Positions 60,440 through 64,000 of a stretch of 64,000 nucleotides of DNA are shown piece after piece (positions within the stretch are counted from its first letter, which is position 1; each line of letters begins with the position of its first letter). The notes under the pieces are model-generated. The model did no database searches. It was not told the origin of the DNA and worked only from the letters and a program-made list of their open reading frames with translations. This DNA comes from Desmodus rotundus (lineage: Eukaryota; Chordata; Mammalia; Chiroptera; Phyllostomidae), in the NCBI RefSeq assembly GCF_022682495.2, contig NC_071392.1, forward strand, positions 74,298,097 through 74,362,096, given 5' to 3'. A program made the position numbers and the translations under genes.

Positions 60440-61197
60440 TTGGGCCTTTTTTTTTTTTTGTCTTGGTGTGTCTGTTACTTTAAGGGGCGGAGCCTTAGGT
60501 GTTCACTGGGGTGGGGTAACACTGGTCACTGGGCTGTGACGCTGGACGTGGGGGAGGGGCCGAGAGGGAGCAATGGCGTCTGCTTCACTCTCCTCAGGAT
60601 TTCAATGTTTCACTCAGCTACCCACAATCAAACTGGGCCCCTCTGGTGCTGGTTCCCGAGTGGGTGGGCTTGTGCACGCCCTAGGCCCCTGTGGGTCTCT
60701 CCAACGACCTGTCCTGTGAGGCTGGGAGTTTCTTCTGCTGCTGCCCCAACCCCCACGGGCATTTTCAATCAGAGGTTTGAGGCTTTATTTCCCCGAGCTG
60801 GAGCCCTGGGTTGCTCGGTCTGCTTCGCTCCCCGCCGTTTGTCCGGTTTATCTGTGCGCGAGTGTGGGGTCGCGGGGTGCTACCCACTGCTCATCCTGCC
60901 CCACTCTCCGCCACTCTGAGTCCGGCCCTCTCGGTTTATCTGTGCGCCAATGTGGGGCCACAGTGTCTGCTAGTGGTTGGACAGCCTGGTTCGTCCCACA
61001 CTCCACCAGTCTGGGTCCTGCCACAGCCACTCGAGTCCTCTCCACCCCGGTGCCCGTCTCCGCCCCTCCTACCGGTCTGGATGAATGTTTATTTTTTATT
61101 TCCTTGGTGTCGGACCCCCTTGCCGCTAGATTCTCTGTCAGTTCTGGTTGTGCGAGGAGGCACAGTGTGTCTACCTACGCCGCCATCTTGGTTCTCC
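60440..61197 (-). promoter_or_regulatory. L1-type 5' region with YY1 site and 88-bp tandem units
   Basis: The only GC- and CpG-rich stretch in the window. A canonical YY1 motif GCCGCCATCTTGG lies at 61179-61191 (+ strand), right at the element's 5' end, where L1 promoters normally bind YY1 to fix the start site. A GC box (GGGGCGGAGCC) is at about 60484-60494. Two similar units of about 88 bp begin with CGGTTTATCTGTGCGC at 60844 and 60932. The open frames at 60404-61242 on both strands lie in this non-coding region and are artefacts of high GC. Confidence 0.72.
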
Positions 61198-61213
61198 GAC
61201 AGAAATCATTTTT

Positions 61214-61682
61214 ATGTTCTGAATTATGCTAGGCTTATTTGATTGGCCTTTGACCTGGACTAAGAGTATATCCTAACAGTAGTGTTTTGCATATGTATAA
61301 ATGAGTGCATATACAAACATGTTATACTCAGTATATAAGATCATAAAGCACCTTTATGATGAAGACGACTTCCAAGAATAAGATTGCTACCCTTTTAGAA
61401 GCAATTCCCTTCTGACTTGAAAAATAGTTTCACTTACTTTTTTTCTTTTTTGGTTATAAAAGTAGTGTCTTAGCCCCCAAAATTCAAGCAGTATATTTTA
61501 GAATGAAAATTCTTATTTATTAATCAAAGGACTTTATGGATGGAATAGCAGTCGGGGGTGTGTGTTGCAGAGATAAATTTGAAATTCGAATAAAACAAAA
61601 AGGTAATCGATTTTTGCTTGTTTTGCTAGCCATTTTGAAGTTTTGTATCAAGGTGAAATGGCCACAAGTATATATTTAGAAT
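61214..61682. other. Downstream SND1 intron, unique
   Basis: Nothing recognised. Confidence 0.5.
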
Positions 61683-61691
61683 TGAAGATAT

Positions 61692-61907
61692 TGCCCTGGC
61701 TGGTGTAGCTCAGTGGATTGAGCACGGGCCTGTGAAGCAAAGGGTCACCGGTTCGATTCCCAGTCAGGGCACATGCCTGGGTTGCAGGCCAGGTCCCCAG
61801 TGGGGGACACATGAGCAGCAACCACACACTGATGTTTCTCTCCCTTTCTTTCTCCCTCCCTTCCCTTCTCTCTAAAACTAAATAAATGAAATCTTTACAA
61901 AAAAAAG
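61692..61907 (+). repeat. VES-type SINE, best-preserved copy
   Basis: Intact pol III promoter boxes: A box TAGCTCAGTGG at 61706-61716 and B box GGTTCGATTCC at 61750-61760. Then 'cagtcagggcacatgcctggg', 'ggtccccagtgggggac', 'gatgtttctctccctttctttctccc', and a tail AATAAATGAAATCTTTACAAAAAAAA. Short target-site duplication TGAAGAT at 61683-61689 and 61908-61914. The exact boxes make this the likeliest SINE here to be transcribed by RNA polymerase III. Confidence 0.96.
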
Positions 61908-61999
61908 TGAAGATCTTTTTTGTCACATTAACTGAAATCTTACTCTCCCTCATTACTGCTTTTTTGATGAGAATTTTACTATGTTAGATGTTTGCCCCC

Positions 62000-62447
62000 T
62001 GTTGTGGTTTGAATTCTGTCCTCCCCCTCCCCCTTCAATGATATGTTAAGGTTCTAATGCTAAGTACCTGTGAATATGATATTATTTGGAAATAGGGTCT
62101 TTGCCGATGTAGTCAATTTAAGATGAAGTCATACCAGATTAGGCTGGGCCCCTAAGTCCAGTGACTGGTGTCTCCTAAGTAGAGGGTAGGACACAGACAC
62201 ACACAGATGAAGCAAGCCAGATTAGAGTGGAACTGCTGCAAGCCGAGCCTTGGGAGGATTCCTGGCAAATACCAGAACCTGTAAGAGACAAGGGAAGATT
62301 CTTCCCTAGAGCCCTCAGAGGGAGCATGGCCCAGCCGGCACCTTGATTTTGGACTTTGTGCTCTGAACTGTGAGAGAAAAAATTTGTGTTGTTTTAAGCC
62401 ACCAGTTTGTGGTAATTTTTTATGGCAACCCTAGGAAACTAATACCT
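62000..62447 (+). mobile_element. MLT1-type (ERVL-MaLR) LTR
   Basis: Sense-orientation MaLR LTR: 5' 'tgttgtggtttgaattctgtc', 'atatgatattatttggaaatagggtctttg', 'gctgggcccctaagtcc', 'ggcaccttgattttggactt', 'gaactgtgagagaaaaaatttgtgttgttttaagccacc', and 3' end 'tatggcaaccctaggaaactaatac'. A solo LTR without internal sequence. Confidence 0.88.
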
Positions 62448-63140
62448 GTGGGGAACCCCCCCACCCTTGTTTACATGTTACATTTTGTGATTAAGAATGA
62501 CTGTATAAAAAACATACACACAATTTTTACGTGAACGTCATTTCTGGCAAGGCATGTTAATTTGGATTTTCAGAATGTTGTTTCAAATGCTTCAGTCAAT
62601 CTTAAAAGAATTGACATTTCTGGAAATTGTGAGACTGGGCTAATTTCCAAACATTGTCTTTCCTGTGTACAAGGTTTCCCTTCATGCTTTACCCGCAGGA
62701 GTAGCCTGACTGCCCTAGTGAAGTTAGGAAACATTTTCCAGTTTCTCCGCTTACAGCTCTTCCAAAGCAGCTGTTTTCCGAGCATGTTGTTATTCTAATT
62801 GTCTTCTCTCATGTTGGCACTGGTGAAAATTACTTGAGTAATAAATGTATAGCAGAGATAGAGGCATCATGAGTTGTGTGGTCTCTCTTTCTTCCACGTG
62901 ACCTTTTCATATGATTACAAGCAAGCTGTTTCCTAGCTCTTGTTTCTAGAGTGGCCTTTTAGATTAGATTAACTCAGTAGGGGTAAATTTTTAAAAAGGT
63001 AATTAAGGAAAAACTCCAAAGACCTTAAACTAGTTTTTATGTAGATCTCTCTAAACTTCTGATGATTGTGGCTAGTGTATGTGTTACTTTGTATTCTGAT
63101 ACTTAAAACTGTTCATGAAACTACTTCCCCCCTCCCCCAT
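62448..63140. other. Downstream SND1 intron, unique
   Basis: No exon or repeat family recognised. The opposed frames at 62562-62798 are chance-length. Confidence 0.5.
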
Positions 63141-63685
63141 TTTCATAGCTTTATTGAGACATATGTGCAGGGAAACTGCACATACTTAAAGTGTACAATT
63201 AGGTAAACTTAATTGTGTAAAAGATGTGTAAAGCTGTGAAACCATCACCACAATAAAGAAAGCCAGCATACTTGCTGCCCCCAAATGTTTCCTTGTTTTC
63301 TACCCCTGTCCTTTTCCCTTCCCACACGCCCCCATCCACTGATCTGCTTTCTGTCACTATAGATTAATTTGCACTTTTCTAGAGTTTTATCTAAATGGAA
63401 TCATGCAGTATGTATGTACCCTTTTTAATCTGGCCTTTTTTTTTTTTTTTTAATCTCAACACAATTATTTAGAGATTCTTCCGTGTTGTAGTGTATTATC
63501 AGTTGTTCCTTCCTTCTTATTGCCTAGTTGTATTTCATTGTATGGCCTTACCATGGTTGGTTTTTACATTTTTGTGTTGTTTTTAGTTGCTTCCAGTTTT
63601 TGGCTATTTACACATAAAGCTTCCATGAACATTTCTGTACAGTTCTTTGTGGGGGTTCATGTTTTTTTTATCTCATGGGTAAACA
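63141..63685 (-). repeat. Old L1 3' region, antisense
   Basis: Reverse-complement L1M 3' order on the + strand: 'tttattgagacatatg', 'cttaaagtgtacaatta', 'gtgaaaccatcaccacaataaag', 'ttttatctaaatggaatcatgcagtatgta', 'gattcttccgtgttgtagtgtattatcag', 'tcattgtatggccttacca', 'tggctatttacacataaagcttccatgaacatt'. A T16 run at 63436-63451 interrupts it. Confidence 0.85.
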
Positions 63686-64000
63686 TGAGAGGAGAGGCAG
63701 ACACTGTTCCTTCTCATGCTTTCCCATGGCTCTTCCCCTGGCCTCAGGTGCTTGATATTTTCAGCACCCTGCCATCAGGACTCTGCCCTAGGAGGAACCC
63801 TGTGCAGACCTCAGAGGTGCTCTGTCTGTGTGGTTCTCTTCTCCTTGGAACCCTAGTCGCCTTGGTCTCCCCAGGCCCTTGTGCATTCCCCTCTAGAAAC
63901 TCTTTCAGGCCAAATACTGGGGCAGTTGTAGGGTTTACTTGTGTTCCATCTCCTAGGGATCATTTTCCTTTGTTACCTGTTACCCAGCATCTTGCAAACC
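63686..64000. other. Downstream SND1 intron, unique, to the window edge
   Basis: Nothing recognised. No acceptor with a following SND1-like exon is seen before the window ends. Confidence 0.5.

Larger units (their letters stand above)
59358..61197 (-). mobile_element. HAL1-like (ORF2-less L1) element, copy 3, youngest
   Basis: A complete 1.84-kb element with a perfect 16-bp target-site duplication, GACAGAAATCATTTTT (59342-59357 and 61198-61213). On the minus strand: start GGAGAACCAAGATGGCGGCG, a GC-rich 5' region to 60440, ORF1 (60439-59751), a G-rich 3' region, and the end AATAAATATATTTTTAAAA. ORF2 is absent and there is no truncation, since both ends match the other copies. The G-rich 3' part (GGGGGAGGGGGAGAGGGGGGG type, about 59570-59600) matches the G-quadruplex-forming tract typical of L1 3' regions. 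This is the best-preserved of the three copies, and is antisense to SND1. Confidence 0.92.

Noticed and set aside
60404..61242. Overlapping open frames of 143-171 codons
   Set aside because: They fall in the GC-rich L1-type 5' region, where stop codons are rare; the translations are not protein-like and are frame shadows of non-coding DNA.
1..64000. CRISPR array, operon, prophage or mobile-island signals
   Set aside because: No regularly spaced direct repeats, no ribosome-binding-site-led gene runs, and clear mammalian intron and SINE content. The repeats here are retroposons and microsatellites.
6380..64000. Nested LRRC4 gene, which lies within an SND1 intron in human
   Set aside because: LRRC4 has a long uninterrupted leucine-rich-repeat coding exon; no such frame is present, so it must lie elsewhere if conserved.

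Overview
The window is mammalian nuclear DNA, most likely from a microbat, and lies almost entirely inside introns of one gene, SND1 (Tudor-SN). Two things point to a bat: about ten tRNA-derived SINEs of the VES type, and three antisense L1-derived elements that keep ORF1 but have no ORF2 (half-L1, HAL1-like). No bacterial or viral gene organisation, operon, CRISPR array or long single-exon gene is present. The species cannot be named from the sequence alone.

Only one protein-coding exon is supported: positions 6266-6379 on the + strand. It is 114 bp (38 codons, phase 0 on both sides), has canonical AG/GT borders, and encodes the start of the third staphylococcal-nuclease-like domain of SND1. 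Positions 1-6265 are upstream intron. Positions 6380-64000 (57.6 kb) are read as one downstream intron, because no further SND1 exon was recognised. Such long introns agree with the very large size of SND1 in other mammals.

Region by region. 1-6.3 kb: two SINEs, an old antisense L1 3' part and a repeat end near 4.7 kb, then the exon. 6.4-11 kb: T22 run, polypyrimidine tract, hAT-type element and ancient repeat. 11.0-14.0 kb: a MER2/Tigger-type transposon split by HAL1-like copy 1. 14-27 kb: mostly unique intron with an L2 end, a strong G-quadruplex motif and two SINEs. 27.3-28.6 kb: a MER5A-type element, a 143-bp TA-flanked MITE and a solo LTR. 28.6-41 kb: mostly unique, with two SINE remnants. 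41-44.5 kb: an old antisense L1 piece and HAL1-like copy 2. 44.9-50.2 kb: three SINEs, a MIR piece, an MLT1-type LTR, an L1 3' piece, a hAT-Charlie piece and an L1 ORF2 reverse-transcriptase relic. 52-56.4 kb: mostly unique, then a MIR that carries a truncated U2 snRNA retropseudogene. 58.1-58.7 kb: an internally deleted mariner. 59.3-61.2 kb: HAL1-like copy 3, with a perfect 16-bp target-site duplication. 61.7-63.7 kb: a VES SINE, an MLT1-type LTR and an old antisense L1.

The exon is the only part that works as a gene; the rest records retrotransposon and DNA-transposon insertions. All three HAL1-like copies and most L1 pieces are antisense to SND1. I found no convincing new biological system. 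The points most worth checking are the HAL1-like family structure (shared loss of ORF2, 88-bp tandem units in one 5' region, an in-frame ORF1 deletion), the nested insertions, and several unique intronic blocks that resemble conserved regulatory DNA.
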